The notes under the pieces: generated by a model
The model's database searches: none
What the model saw: the letters and a program-made list of their open reading frames with translations, nothing else
What the model was told of the DNA's origin: nothing
Shown here: one piece after another, positions 34,601 through 44,066 of the stretch
Position numbering within the stretch: position 1 is the stretch's first letter
How the letters are laid out: each line of letters starts with the position of its first letter
From: Ancistrus triradiatus
Taxonomy: Eukaryota; Chordata; Actinopteri; Siluriformes; Loricariidae
Direction of reading: 5' to 3'
Assembly (NCBI GenBank): GCA_025084515.1
Contig: JAJAGP010002251.1
Coordinates: forward strand, 62,001-126,000
DNA length: 64,000 bases
Made by a program: the position numbers and the translations under genes

Positions 34601-37600
34601 TGCTAATCCTAGAGGTTCACATACTTTTGCCACTCACTAATATGTAATATTGGATCATTTTCCTATTTAAATAAATGACCAAGTATAATATTTTTGTCTC
34701 ATTTAACAGGGTTTTCTTTATCTGCTTTTAGGACTTGTGTGAAAATCTGATGTTTTAGGCCATATTTATGCAGAAATACAGAACATTCTAAAGGGTTCAC
34801 AAACTTTCAAGCACCACTGTACAACATGCTTAAAGCTTAAAAACCTCTGATCTGCAGCATGTAACTAAAAAGTCATTTTCTGTTTTCACACTTGGAATTC
34901 TTCCCTGCTGAAAATAATGAGAAAAAAAATCCAGGAAATCACATTGTAGGCTTTTTAAATAATTTAATTGTAAATCATGGTGGAAAATAAGTATTTGGTC
35001 ACCCACAAACAAGCAAGATTTCTGGCTCTCACAGACCCGTATCTTCTTCTTTAAGAGGCTCTTCTGTCCTCCGCTTGTTACCTGTATTAATGGCACCTGT
35101 TTTACCTCGTTATCTGTATAAAAGACACCTGTCCACAGCCTCAAACAGTCAGACTCCAAACTCAACCATGGCCAAGACCAAAGAGCTGTCGAAGGACACC
35201 AGGAAGAAAAATTGTAGACCTGCACCAGGCTGGGGAAGAGTGAATCTACAATAGGCAAGCAGGTTGGTGTGAATAAATCAGCTGTGGGAGCAATTGTAAG
35301 AAAATGGGAAGACATACAAGACTATTGATAATCTCCCTTGATCTGGGGCTCCACGCAAGATCTCAAATCCCGTGGGGTTCAAAATGATGATGAGAACGGT
35401 GAGCAAAAAATCCCAGAACTACAACGGAGGGACCTGATGGAAATGACCTGCAGAGAGCTGGGACCAAAGTAACAAAGGGCCTACTATCAGGAACACACTA
35501 CGCCAAGAGGGAACTCGGGTCTTCCAGCATGACAATGATCCCCAAACACACCGCTCGGGCAACGAAGGAGTGGCTCCGTAAAAAGCATTTCAAGCTCCTG
35601 GAGTGGGCCTAGCCAGTCTCCCAGACCTCAACCCCCATAGAAAAATTTGTGGAGGGAGTTGAAAGTTCGTGTTTCCCAGCGACAGCCCCAAAACATCACT
35701 GCTCTATAGGAGATCTGCATGGAGGAATGGGCCAAAATACCAGCTACAGTGTGTGCCAACCTGGTGAAGACTTATAGGAAACCTTTGACCTCTGTTTTTT
35801 TGGCCAACAAAAGTTATGTTACAAAGTATTGAGTTGAACTTTTTGTGTATTTGACCCAAATACTTATTTTCCACCATAATTTACAATTAAATTCTTTTAA
35901 AAAAACTACAATGTGTGATTTCCTAGATTTTTTTTTTTTTTCTCATTTTGTCTCTCAAGTTGAAGTGTACCCTATGATGATAATTACAGACCTCTCTCGT
36001 CTTTCTAAGTTGGAGAACTTGCACAATCAGTGGCTGACTAAATACTTTTTTGCCCCACTGTACATGCTCTTAATACTTTATACTCTCTAATGATGGAGAC
36101 ACCCGCAAACGCAGTGTATATACCCAAGAAAATGAATAATTTGATCATTTAATATTAAAGTTTACGTCACATATTTCTGTGAGATTATTGGCTGGTTGCA
36201 AAGTAGAAATCTGATGAATGCCGGAGTCATGCAAACCCTGAGGATTCCCATTATCTGATTACTGAAGTGCATGTATACTCGTTGATCGGATTGCGGACAA
36301 GATCAGATTTTCTGCAGTTATCGGGTTAAGTACATGTAAACGCACCCATGCATGGTCTGAGAAATCAGAGTACAGAGCCAAAATCCATCCGGCTTTTTCT
36401 GATTTCTTAATCTGTTTCTAGGCCTTAATTCGATCTGAGAAATCGGAGTATGCTGTATACATGGTCACTTGACTAATCGGATAACTGCAGAAATCCAGTC
36501 ATGATCAGATTATTAGGTGCATGTAAACGCCCTCAGTGTGTCAGCATCGTAATGCAGTTAAACGTACATGATCATTATGTACCCATCAGAAAAAATACAT
36601 CTCACGTCCTAAGAAATTTTATTTTCCAAGTCTCTTGAGTTTTTTTTGTATAGAAATATCAACTTCAAGTTCATTCGCGTGCTCATTTTTAAGCAAATGA
36701 TGCAACGGGTAGAACGAAGATGCAGACAGTATTTGAAATGTAAATTCCACCAAATACATTTCAAAACTATTTGAAATGTAAATTCCACCAAATTGTTGCG
36801 TCATATTGTTGCACTGTGTGTGAGGCTGTTTTCATGCCAAATGTTTGAATAGGAGAATGCCGGTAAATTACTGTATGCAAGTGTGAATGATGCAATTACC
36901 GGCAAGGATAGCCTGGTTTTTGAAAATGAAAGGGGCTGTAGTCTGTGTGATAATGGAGTTTCAGTCACTTTTGTCTGAGTTGCACTTGCTGTAATGTTTA
37001 GAACTGATGTCAGTGGCCAGGTGTGAACATGTCGCCAAGAGGTGTGAAGATTGTAACTCTGATGTAAGACCTATGTGGTTTGTCTGGATTCACAGTGTGA
37101 AAGCAGTACCACAGCTTTTAAGTACCAAATCTCAGCCTCCCTCCTCACATTTCAGATAGATGCTCAGTGTACTTACATGCATGCTAGTAATCCAGTCATT
37201 AGGTTTCATCATTTATCTCCAAACATCCCAACAGAGTAGACCTGTGTACACACATCCTTACAAAAGAATAATAATGATCCATTGAGAGTGTAAATACATG
37301 TATTTTATTCATTTTATTTACAGATTTTTTTTCCAGTGAGCCTGTTGTTTTAATTTTACAACCCCAAATCAGAAAAGGTCGGGACTGTATGGAAAACTAA
37401 CATAAAAATATATGCAGTGTTCCTTACATTTCCTGTGGTTTTATTTCATTGCAGACTGTATGAACAAAAGATATTTCAGGTTTTTCTGGTCAACGTCATT
37501 TCATTTCTTGTTAAAAATCCATTCCTACATTTCAGGCCTGCAACACAGTCCAAAAAATTGTGTATTTAACATATGCAAGTTGTATTTTGACAAACTGCAC

Positions 37601-40429
37601 AAGCCTTGCACACCCCCTGTGATTTTCTGGTTCCCCCTGTGGCAACACTGGCACCTTGAGTTGGGAACCATGAATGTACTTGATACTCATTTCTTAATGG
37701 CCTTGGTCATGCCCTGTCTGAGTCATATCCGCCTTAATTAAATCTATGAGGAACTTTTATCTAAGAAAATAACATATAAAAGACGTGGATTCATTGTAAA
37801 ATGCCTGTTTTGGATAAGTGATCAGTTCCTTAGAGAATGACCATTATAAACTTGCTCAGATACAACCAGTCTCCTTTCAAATGGCCATCATTCATTCTAC
37901 AATGCATCATCAATTGTAGCAGTGTTAACAAGTTCACAATAAAACCGACTGTTCCTTGGTCATGGCAACAGAATTCACCATAGTTGGAAAGGTGCTTTTA
38001 AAAGGCCTCTGGGATAAAGTTATGGAAGGCACAAGTTAGGAGAAGAATACAAAATACATCATAAGCTTTAATTAAGCTTGAGTATCTTTCAAGCATTATT
38101 ATGAAGTGAAAAATGTATGGCACCAACAGCATCCCAGCCTTAGTTGGGCCATCTCTCCAAACTGGATGACCTAGACAGGATTGAGTGTTTTTGGCCTGTG
38201 ATGTTGAGATTTTGTTCTGTGTGTGTGACGACAATCTCACCAGCGTTACACAAAGCTGGCCAGTATTGCAGGATGACAAGAAAATTATTTAGACAAATTA
38301 TTATTAGAGTGTGCTTTGCTCTTCTGTTTCTATGTGCCAAAAAGTTATAAGGACAGTTAAGACCAAGGTTTTGGACTAAAACCCAAGCGCTATGTTTAGC
38401 AAAAACCAGCTTGTTTTTCTTCAGCTGGAACTGGGCAGTGGATTAGGATTGAAGGGACAATGGATGCCGCCAAATTCACCCAAATGCATGAGGTAAACCT
38501 GCGGCCTTGTGCGAGGCAGCTGAAGACGAGCAGGTGGTTCACCTTCCAGCACTACAGCTACTCTTAACACACCACCAAAAAAACAAGTGGGTTAAGGATG
38601 AGAAGGCATCCGTTCTTGAGTGGTCAAGTCAGAGACCTGACCTAAATCCGAATGCTGCTCATCAATGAAAATTCGACTTATCCTGAGACAATTCTGAGAA
38701 GAAGCATGGGCAAATATTCCCCAGTCTAGGTGTTCAAAGAAGGCAGAGACGTAGTCAGACTGGCTGTAGTTCTAGCAAAATATGGCTCTGTGGAGCTGAG
38801 ACTTGGAATTGAGTCACTTGAATAGCTCAAACAGCGATTTGAGACTTGACTTGCACATGAGACTCATCTTTATTTCATGTAATTAAAAAAAATCTTAATA
38901 TATTTTATTTGCTTTCATTTGGCAGAGATGGGATTTGAACTCTGGACCTCCACAGTCCAGTACCTTAAACACTAAGCCACCTCAGTTCCACTAGATATTT
39001 GTTGCAGGTATTGACAGCATTACTAAAGCAGTTTAAGAAGAGAAAGCTTTTTATGGAGTATATATTTTAATCAAAACAACACAAGAATGGTTGCCTGAAC
39101 AGCGACTTGAACCCTGGACCATCAGATTAAAGGTTTGATGCTAGAAAATCTGATGTTGAGATTATTTCAGAGAATCTCTGCTATGAAGTATTTAATCAGC
39201 TGATCACTTTTCCAACTCTGATATTCTGGGTCTTTATTTTTTTGTTAATTGTTAGAACTGTAGCCCTTTTCTTGTTACTTATGTTGTAATGGTAAATGTA
39301 TAAGTGAATCTGTAAAGGATAGTTTAGTGGGTTTTAATTTTTTATGTTTTTTTTATACATCTTTTATGATTGTGTCCTTAATTACTTATCTTAATGGCCT
39401 TACTCGTATCTGAACCTTGCTCACATCCCGGCATTTCTCACATCCCAGCCTTAGTCACATCCCAGCCTTACTCGTATCCCAGCCTTACCCGTAACCCGGC
39501 CTTAGTCATATCCCAGCATTACTTATATCTTAATGGCCTTACTCGTATCTGAACCTTGCTCACATCCCGGCCTTAGTCACATCCCAGCCTTACCCGTAAC
39601 CCGGCCTTAGTCATATCCCAGCATTACTCATATAACAGCCTTAGTCACAGCACGGCCTTACTCACATCTTAGCCTTAGTCACACAGAAACGTCTCCGCCA
39701 GATTGCTACACTTCCTTGGCCTGCCTGTCGCCAGGATTTATCACCAAACGAGCATTTATGGAACCAGCTAGAACTCCAGCTTTGGCAACATCCGAGGTTG
39801 GGGTGCATGGTCTAAAGACCCAGCTGCAACATCTGTGGGCAGATGTGTCACATGATTCGATATGGAACCTGTATGGCTTCGTGCCATATCGTATCTCATC
39901 TTGTATCCAGGCTAGAGGCAGCCTTACAGGGCAACTGGAGCCTCCTTTCTATTGAGTTTCCAGAATAAATGCATCCGTTCACTCTAATATTGTAATCACT
40001 TGCATACATCATCATTACATTCACACACAAAGTTTCTTTCGATTTTTTATTTTTTGTCAACGAGTGTACGTACTTGTAATCATTCATGTTTACATCCAGA
40101 GGTTAATCTGTTTAACACTGTTTGTCACCGTTGTTCCAGAAAACAGATTCAAGACTTGAACTGGCAGAGGAAGAACGATCAGCTTTCAGGAGGAGCCAAA
40201 CTACGAGAACTCGAGTCCACGTGAGTGTAGCAGTTTTTGTAATGCTTGTTTTGTTTGATCAGCTGACTCTTGTTCTGACTCTGCCTTTGTTATCATGGAC
40301 AGCTGGGTGTCTCTGGTGAGTAAGAACTACGAGATTGAGCGTGCCCTCGTGCAGCTGGAGAACGATGTGGCTCAGATGAAGCAGCAGCAGGGAGAGGAGA
40401 ATAAGGAGAACATCCGACAGGACTTCTAA
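25518..40429 (+). CDS. bcas2: BCAS2 / SPF27 pre-mRNA splicing factor, complete
   Basis: Join: 25518-25610, 26831-26923, 28193-28263, 31116-31277, 31368-31418, 40140-40220, 40303-40429. All junctions are AG/GT and the sum is 678 nt, 225 codons plus TAA, the same length as human BCAS2. The protein begins MAGASSVAGEVFVDALPYFD and ends NKENIRQDF. The family-wide helical part includes [20 protein letters not shown] and YELPAPSSGQKND, and the C-terminal third (from about residue 140) is coiled-coil. BCAS2/SPF27 is a core nuclear subunit of the PRP19/CDC5L (NTC) complex needed for spliceosome activation. The start is chosen because of its context (A at -3, G at +4) and the match to the family N-terminus. 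Intron 5 is 8.7 kb and packed with transposons, yet no exon is damaged. Confidence 0.97.
25957..26145 (-). mobile_element. SINE family A
   Basis: Near full length and antisense, from 'gcatttacagcatttagcag' to 'ctaggctaccacagtc'. With the next SINE it forms an inverted pair inside bcas2 intron 1. Confidence 0.9.
26146..26208. mobile_element. Fragment of palindromic MITE (family P)
   Basis: It reads 'tttgtagttctacaattaca' and 'tgtagtccatctgtttctct', matching 190-225 at the end of the family P copy at 158. Confidence 0.6.
26209..26406 (+). mobile_element. SINE family A
   Basis: Full length, from 'ggactgtggtagcctagcgg' to 'ctgctaaatgctgtaaatg' plus one extra 'taaatg' unit. Box A and box B of the tRNA-like head are intact. 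Confidence 0.93.
26408..26580. mobile_element. Tc1-type MITE fragment between two SINEs
   Basis: 'caagatttcataatattcc' and 'ttactgaatgcttggctttc' match the interior of the element at 13545-14036. Both ends have been lost, and SINEs abut it on either side. Confidence 0.5.
26581..26777 (+). mobile_element. SINE family A
   Basis: The head is slightly diverged (accttagcttcgtggttaag); the body and tail are intact (gcgtctgctaaatgctgtaa). It ends about 50 bp before the bcas2 exon 2 acceptor. Confidence 0.9.
26831..26923 (+). CDS. bcas2: bcas2 exon 2
   Basis: 93 nt, phase 0. It encodes [20 protein letters not shown] and then YLATPDFSAFE, near-identical to vertebrate BCAS2. Acceptor gcttgcag, donor gtaggt. 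Confidence 0.97.
27203..27680. mobile_element. hAT-like MITE
   Basis: Inverted ends 'taggggtgtaacgatgcatc' and 'gagtgtatcattacacccc' over 475 bp, with an AT-rich interior and no coding capacity. This is the common fish non-autonomous hAT layout. Confidence 0.7.
27844..28035 (+). mobile_element. SINE family A
   Basis: 'ggactttggtagcctagtgg' to 'ctgctaaatgctgtaaatg', with a small deletion in the 'ccttgagcaagaccc' stretch. Confidence 0.9.
28193..28263 (+). CDS. bcas2: bcas2 exon 3
   Basis: 71 nt, phase 0 in and phase 2 out. It encodes TEIMRNEFERLAARQPLELL and then SMKR. Acceptor tgtatttag, donor gtaagg. Confidence 0.97.
28303..28500. mobile_element. Tc1 terminal inverted repeat, isolated left end
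   Basis: It begins 'cagtggtgcttgaaagtttg' and runs through 'attttctatatttctgcgt', the inverse of the ends at 15440 and 34822. No transposase follows within this copy. Confidence 0.75.
28898..29570 (-). mobile_element. 3' end of LINE (family L), antisense
   Basis: Same block order as 10785-11420: 'caagtcagatttatttatat', 'gcaagcctagggcgacagtg', 'ctcaaaaagggacccaacct', then the 'ggaactggtaccggaaca' segment. It lies in bcas2 intron 3 and is 5'-truncated. Confidence 0.7.
29590..30010 (+). mobile_element. Degenerate Tc1 transposase N-terminal region
   Basis: Pieces encode IIKKWKV near 29825, and a PSKL..QARRILIRKAT-like string near 29880-29920. This is the linker and second helix-turn-helix of Tc1 transposases. 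Many stops and shifts are present, and the termini are not clear. Confidence 0.55.
30011..30504. other. bcas2 intron, no recognised element
   Basis: AT-rich sequence. 30005-30085 resembles part of family L ('gctggtaccagaacac'). Nothing else is recognised. Confidence 0.35.
30505..30680 (+). mobile_element. LINE (family L) 3' fragment, sense
   Basis: 'gtcgcccaaggaggatgggt', 'agtctt.gtcctc', 'agggagtttttccttgccac' and 'gctttgagacaatac' follow the order of the 21950 copy. Heavily diverged. Confidence 0.55.
31116..31277 (+). CDS. bcas2: bcas2 exon 4
   Basis: 162 nt, phase 2 in and out. It encodes YELPAPSSGQKNDMTAWQDC, then VNNSMAQLEHQAVRIENLDL and YGINAWKVSN. Donor gtatgt. Confidence 0.97.
31368..31418 (+). 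CDS. bcas2: bcas2 exon 5
   Basis: 51 nt, phase 2 in and out. It encodes NLAFMIENAQKVLQNI, the start of the coiled-coil. The intron before it is 90 nt and the one after it is 8.7 kb. Confidence 0.95.
31545..31726 (+). mobile_element. Tc1 family G left terminus
   Basis: 'cagtggggaaaaaagagtat' followed by 'atccaggaaatcacattgta' and 'aataagtatttggtcaccca', identical in order to 17368 and 34912. Only about 180 bp survive. Confidence 0.75.
31727..32950 (-). mobile_element. Near full-length Tc1 transposon with broken transposase
   Basis: TIRs 'tatactgcctggccaaaaaa' and 'tttttttgacctggcagtgt' lie about 1.2 kb apart. On the minus strand, 32424-32011 encodes KDWTLEQWKKVMWSDESRLT (first Asp) and GIFQDDNARIHQAQIVKEWF (second Asp). 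31994-31761, in another frame, encodes MDWPPQSPDLNPIEKLWDVL (the Glu of DD34E). A frameshift plus stop lies near 32000-32010, so no active enzyme is made. The N-terminal binding domain lies toward 32950 and is decayed. Confidence 0.9.
33257..34180. other. bcas2 intron 5, mostly unrecognised
   Basis: 33580-33690 ('gggctgggtagggaacactg') shares a block with 49780-49840 and, weakly, 60320-60390, so a dispersed repeat is present. Nothing else is recognised. Confidence 0.4.
34181..34822 (-). mobile_element. Tc1 transposon, right half
   Basis: The terminus 'actttcaagcaccactgt' is the same family end as at 15440 and 28303. 34290-34440, read on the minus strand, has remains of the transposase DNA-binding region (MLIRLKKVTKPSLKSLDS). 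The catalytic part is gone. Confidence 0.7.
34912..36063 (+). mobile_element. Tc1 family G transposon, near full length, decayed
   Basis: It starts inside the left TIR (atgagaaaaaaaatccagga) and ends 'aaatacttttttgccccact'. 35190-35400 has the helix-turn-helix region, and 35525-35580 (catgacaatgatccccaaac) is the second-Asp block HDNDPQTH of Tc1 transposase. Many indels rule out activity. Confidence 0.85.
36105..36540. mobile_element. MITE family Q, intact copy
   Basis: Inverted 'ctgcagttatcgggttaagt' and 'cggataactgcagaaat' with 'catgtaaacgc' ends. It matches both halves of the copy at 432-1006. No coding capacity. Confidence 0.65.
36541..37355. other. bcas2 intron 5, unrecognised, with short duplication
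   Basis: A 26-bp segment, 'tatttgaaatgtaaattcca' and onward, is repeated at 36730-36755 and 36769-36794 with its own complement between the copies. The rest is not recognised. Confidence 0.4.
37356..38740 (+). mobile_element. Degenerate Tc1 with ccccaaatcag TIR
   Basis: It begins 'tacaaccccaaatcagaaaa', the terminus seen at 6107 and 6708. 38420-38650 (+) encodes Tc1 pieces: GQWIRIEGTMDAAKF-like, RWFTFQH-like, and SQRPDLNP (the Glu region, Glu itself lost). Numerous stops. It may be two overlapping elements. Confidence 0.6.
38920..38988 (-). mobile_element. SINE family A head fragment
   Basis: 'ttggcagagatgggatttga', 'actctggac' and 'ccttaaacactaagccac' represent only the tRNA-like head. Confidence 0.6.
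39388..39690 (+). repeat. Minisatellite with ~17-bp units and ~139-bp higher-order repeat
   Basis: Units of the type 'cagccttagtcacatcc' run through the segment. The block starting 'atcttaatggccttactcgt' recurs at 39388 and 39527, a 139-bp super-period, with a third partial near 39666. It lies 450 bp upstream of bcas2 exon 6. Confidence 0.8.
40140..40220 (+). CDS. bcas2: bcas2 exon 6
   Basis: 81 nt, phase 2 in and out. It encodes KQIQDLNWQRKNDQLSGGAK and then LRELES, within the C-terminal coiled-coil. Acceptor gttccag, donor gtgagt. Confidence 0.97.
40303..40429 (+). CDS. bcas2: bcas2 exon 7 and stop
   Basis: 127 nt to TAA at 40427-40429. It encodes WVSLVSKNYEIERALVQLEN and ends GEENKENIRQDF. 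Acceptor tcatggacag. Confidence 0.97.
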
Positions 40430-40670
40430 CGTGACGGGCCCGTCCAGCACAATCTGGAAAAGCAGATGAAGACGCTGTCAAAATCGAAGGTCTGCAGAAG
40501 AGACATTTCAGTGAGCAGCATGGAGTCTAAACACCTGAGATGTTTGTGACCACACCAGACGTCTTTTTTTGTGTGAATTAATTAGGTTTGTATTTTTTGA
40601 GTTGTATAAATGTGAAGCAATCATTCAGACTTTGTATTTTTATGGAATAAAGTTTTGCTTTGTTCAAAAC
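40430..40670 (+). other. bcas2: bcas2 3' untranslated region
   Basis: Short 3'UTR from the stop to just after AATAAA at 40646-40651. Confidence 0.75.
40646..40651 (+). terminator. bcas2 poly(A) signal
   Basis: Canonical AATAAA 217 nt after the stop, followed by 'gttttgctttgttc', a GT/T-rich downstream element. Confidence 0.8.
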
Positions 40671-40729
40671 TAATTGCATTTTTTTTTTTTAATAAACAGT
40701 GGTTTTTAGAAAAAGTTTCAGTGGCACAA

Positions 40730-41819
40730 ACGTCATGAACTCATGAAGTAATGCTTAACGTTCATGTTCTACCTTAATTACTACCTGAACGCACATATTG
40801 CTCCTGCATGAAGGCACATGCTCACTTTATGCCTAATCATGATGACTCATGATGTATTACGTGTATGAATTCATGTTTTCAAAAATCATCACGACCGTGT
40901 CCTGTTTTTGAAAGAGTAGGTCTTATGCAAGACTTGTATGCAAATCATACGCACAACTTTAGACACCCTTGGTCAAATTACATTGTGGTGATTTGCTTAT
41001 GTAAAGGAGTTTACAAAATCTCAGCGTGGAACCATTTGTTTATTTGTATAACCTTTTGGGGGAAAATGTGCCATTAAACCATTTCCGTTTGCAAGTTTGG
41101 GCACCTCAACCATTTAATTCACTTGATCCACTGGTGTTTTTGTAACTTGATTGACTTGTTAGGCTTTAATCCATGTTAGGTGTGGACAGTTCCAGAGTAT
41201 AATCAATTAAGAGTCTCGGTTTGTTGTGCTCACTTTTGTACTCAGTTGATAGAGGACCTGAGATTTCACAAAGCAGAACAGGGCTGTAAAAGGAGATCAG
41301 TATATTGCCTTGCCTTAACAACTCTTGCTTGCAAGTTCTGCTGTTTGTAATGGGATGTTTGAGAAGGTAAGATCTGGAAGACCAAGAAGACAGAACTGCT
41401 TGTAGACTGGACAGGTATGCAAAGCAAAACCCTCACATCACAAAAAAACCGCATGCTGAGACACTAGAAACGTCAAATGAACCAATGCATGTCTTTGCAA
41501 TGGGGAAACATGAAATATATTGGGTTTAAACTATCTGCAACTAATTAAAAGTCTAGGAAATGCATTTGCACTTTCCAAACCTTTTCTGATTTGGGGTTGT
41601 AAATGGCATGTACATATATTTGATACATTATTAATGTGTTTTCTTTGTCTGGGTTGGATCAACATGCGCAGTGATCGCTACAGTGGACGTTTGTGTATCT
41701 TTGTCAAAATAATAGATATTGGAAAGAAAAAAATAAACAACTGAAAATGTCTAAAGGCTTGTTTAGGGGATAAAAAATGTGAAAAGGAATCTGTTATTTA
41801 GTAAGTCATGCATGAAAGG
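40730..41819. repeat. Degraded repeat DNA downstream of bcas2
   Basis: 40795-40875 ('catgatgactcatgatg') matches 45110-45200. 41365-41400 encodes RSGRPRR-like residues of a Tc1 linker. 41575-41602 is a lone terminus 'ctgatttggggttgtaa'. No element is complete. Confidence 0.45.
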
Positions 41820-42180
41820 GTTAAATTAAAGCTTTTTCGGTGCCCCTAGAGTTTTCACCGTGAAACATTAAGAAAACATTGCTTACTATTGTTCAGGCTG
41901 AACCGGGCTGGTTTATTTTCCCTTATCCTTGGCGTTCATAAGCCACGTTTTACATTTTAAGTATTTATACGTGTTACATGTGTTTATTTCACTGTGTTCT
42001 TAAGCTTGTGCATTTAAATGTGTTTAAAGAATTGACCCATCTCGGTACCAGCTACAGCTTTGTTCATAGATATTCGGTGTTTAAATTAAAGGTTCGTCAT
42101 GAGCAGTGTTCGTAGTCCAGACATTCCTTCACTGTGAAAACCTAAGAAAATGTTGCTTAGTATTTTGCGGGCTGAACTTC
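41820..42180 (+). repeat. Diverged direct duplication
   Basis: 'taaattaaag' followed by 'caccgtgaaacattaagaaa' and 'attgcttactatt' at 41822-41905 recurs as 'taaattaaag', 'cactgtgaaaacctaagaaa' and 'gttgcttagtatt' at 42080-42165. Spacing is about 258 bp. Confidence 0.5.
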
Positions 42181-42689
42181 TGATCCTGCTCTCAGATTAT
42201 ATGTAAACTTAAAAAGATAGCGCTAGCACAAAGCTAGCATCTAACTTTGCTCAGAACTATGCTTTGGCTGTCAAACAGAGACTAGTTACTAAGAACATCA
42301 TCATAATACGTTACTCTGATTACCATTCTGGTAATCAAAATCTGCTTAGGCTGTGTTACTTCTCTGGATTGAGTCAACCCTGTTAAGGTCAAGCTAGCTA
42401 GGTGCTAATTCATGTAGCAGTGCAGCCTAATTTCAGGATCTCTGTTACTATTACTAGCATCAGAGTTAGTTCACACAGATCTTTCATGTTTTCAACGTAA
42501 AATGAATCACTCCACACATGATTAATGAATTAATCAGCACTTGCTAGTCAAAGTAGCTTTCAGATTCTGTTTTATCCATTTCCAGATTTTCATTCTGTAC
42601 AGTGTGGAGACTATAAGCCATTTCTAACTAGATATGACTGTATTCTGTATCTACTGTAAGTTCATACAGGTCAGCCTTTAAAAAGCAGT

Positions 42690-43260
42690 TACTGTTCTAT
42701 TCTGAGTCAAATGACACCCTGTTGTTTCATTCTATAATTTAGAGGACCAGCACAGGTCAGGTACTGTTTGGGTGGTGGATCATTCTCAGGACTGCACTTA
42801 AACCAATGTGGTAGCGGTGTGTTAGTGTGTGTTGAGCTGGTACGAGTGGATCAGACACTTTTTACGCACTGTCCACTTTATTAGAGACATTCACATTATT
42901 GCTCCACCTTGTAGATGTGAAGTCAGAGACAGGAGCTCTTCTGTTGTTGCACAGTTTGTGTTAGTCATCCTCTAATCATTCATCAGTGCTCATAGACCGC
43001 TGCCTACAGGATGCTGGTGGCTGATCATTTTTGATTTCAGTCCAGCAGTGACACCGAGGTGTTTAAAAACCCCAGCAGCACTGCTGTGTCTGATAAACTC
43101 ATATAAGCTCAACACACACTAACACACCACCACCATATCAGTATCACTTCAGAGCTGAGAATGATCCACCACCCAAATAGCACCTGATCTGTGGGGGTCC
43201 TGAGCATTAGACAATAGAGTAAAGGGGACTAAGTATGTACTTGTAGAGCTGCAAAATTCA
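42690..43260. mobile_element. Palindromic MITE (family P), long version
   Basis: It has the family arms ('aggtcaggtactgtttgggt' near 42753; 'tgatccaccacccaaatag' near 43162) with a longer centre that includes 'tccactttattagagaca'. No coding capacity. Confidence 0.75.
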
Positions 43261-43790
43261 GTGACCACTAAAACTTAAATACAGAATAGGCAGAATATCC
43301 CCACTTACACAGCATTGCTTAATGATGTTATGCAGCACCTTAAATTGGAGAGACTCAGGTTTACTTTACAGGGTTCCACGGAGAGGTGCTATAGTACATG
43401 GCAACCCTTTATCGACTATGTGGTGGCTAGGCAATAAATACCTTCATGAGTACTTGCTCCTATAATTGGTTTTAATGCAACATGTCTTATTCAAAATCAG
43501 ATGTAGCAGCCGTACCTAATAGCTGATTTATTACTGTTTGTGTTGGGGGATGTGGATGTGTGTATGTATGTGTGTGTCAGTAATGTCAAGTTTTATGTAT
43601 GTTGAACTTGTATACTTGGTTGTGACTTGTCGATGTTATCTGTGAATTTTGTGTTTTGGTTGTCTGATGTACGGAATAGCAATAAACTGATGTTCAAAAA
43701 AAGAATAGGCAGAATATAAATTGAAAAAATATACAATGTCTTCACAGTACTGTAATAATAGCAAAATCAAATACCATAATCAGTATATTA
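43261..43790. other. Intergenic, no recognised element
   Basis: A GT-rich patch (tgtgtatgtatgtgtgtgtc) near 43558-43578 is the only simple-sequence feature. Confidence 0.35.
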
Positions 43791-44045
43791 AATCTGGTTA
43801 GTGCTCAGATAGCCCAGCACCACAGTGACCAAGGTTCAAATCGCATTGGTGGCTTCCAGTCCGGTCAGGCTTCATACAGGTGCGATTGGCCATGGCTGAA
43901 AGAGAGGAGACTGACTGCTGGATTATCTGTTCATGACACAACAGCTATGATGGACTGGCATCCTGACCATGGCAGGCTTACACCTGCACGCTGTATTTTC
44001 AGTGATGGGTTCTGCATCTCCATGAGACCCTGACCACAATCAGTG
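43791..44045 (+). mobile_element. Degraded tRNA-SINE-like repeat (family C)
   Basis: 'caaggttcaaatcgcattgg' (B box-like) is followed by 'attggccatggctgaaagag', a layout also seen near 23560-23640 and 46720-46905. Diverged. Confidence 0.4.
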
Positions 44046-44066
44046 GAGTATAATTGTGAAAATATA

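Noticed and set aside
34830..35315. 161-codon minus-strand frame
   Set aside because: It is antisense of a decayed Tc1 element.
39388..39690. CRISPR-like array
   Set aside because: The units are contiguous, diverged and without unique spacers, in a vertebrate intron. It is a minisatellite.
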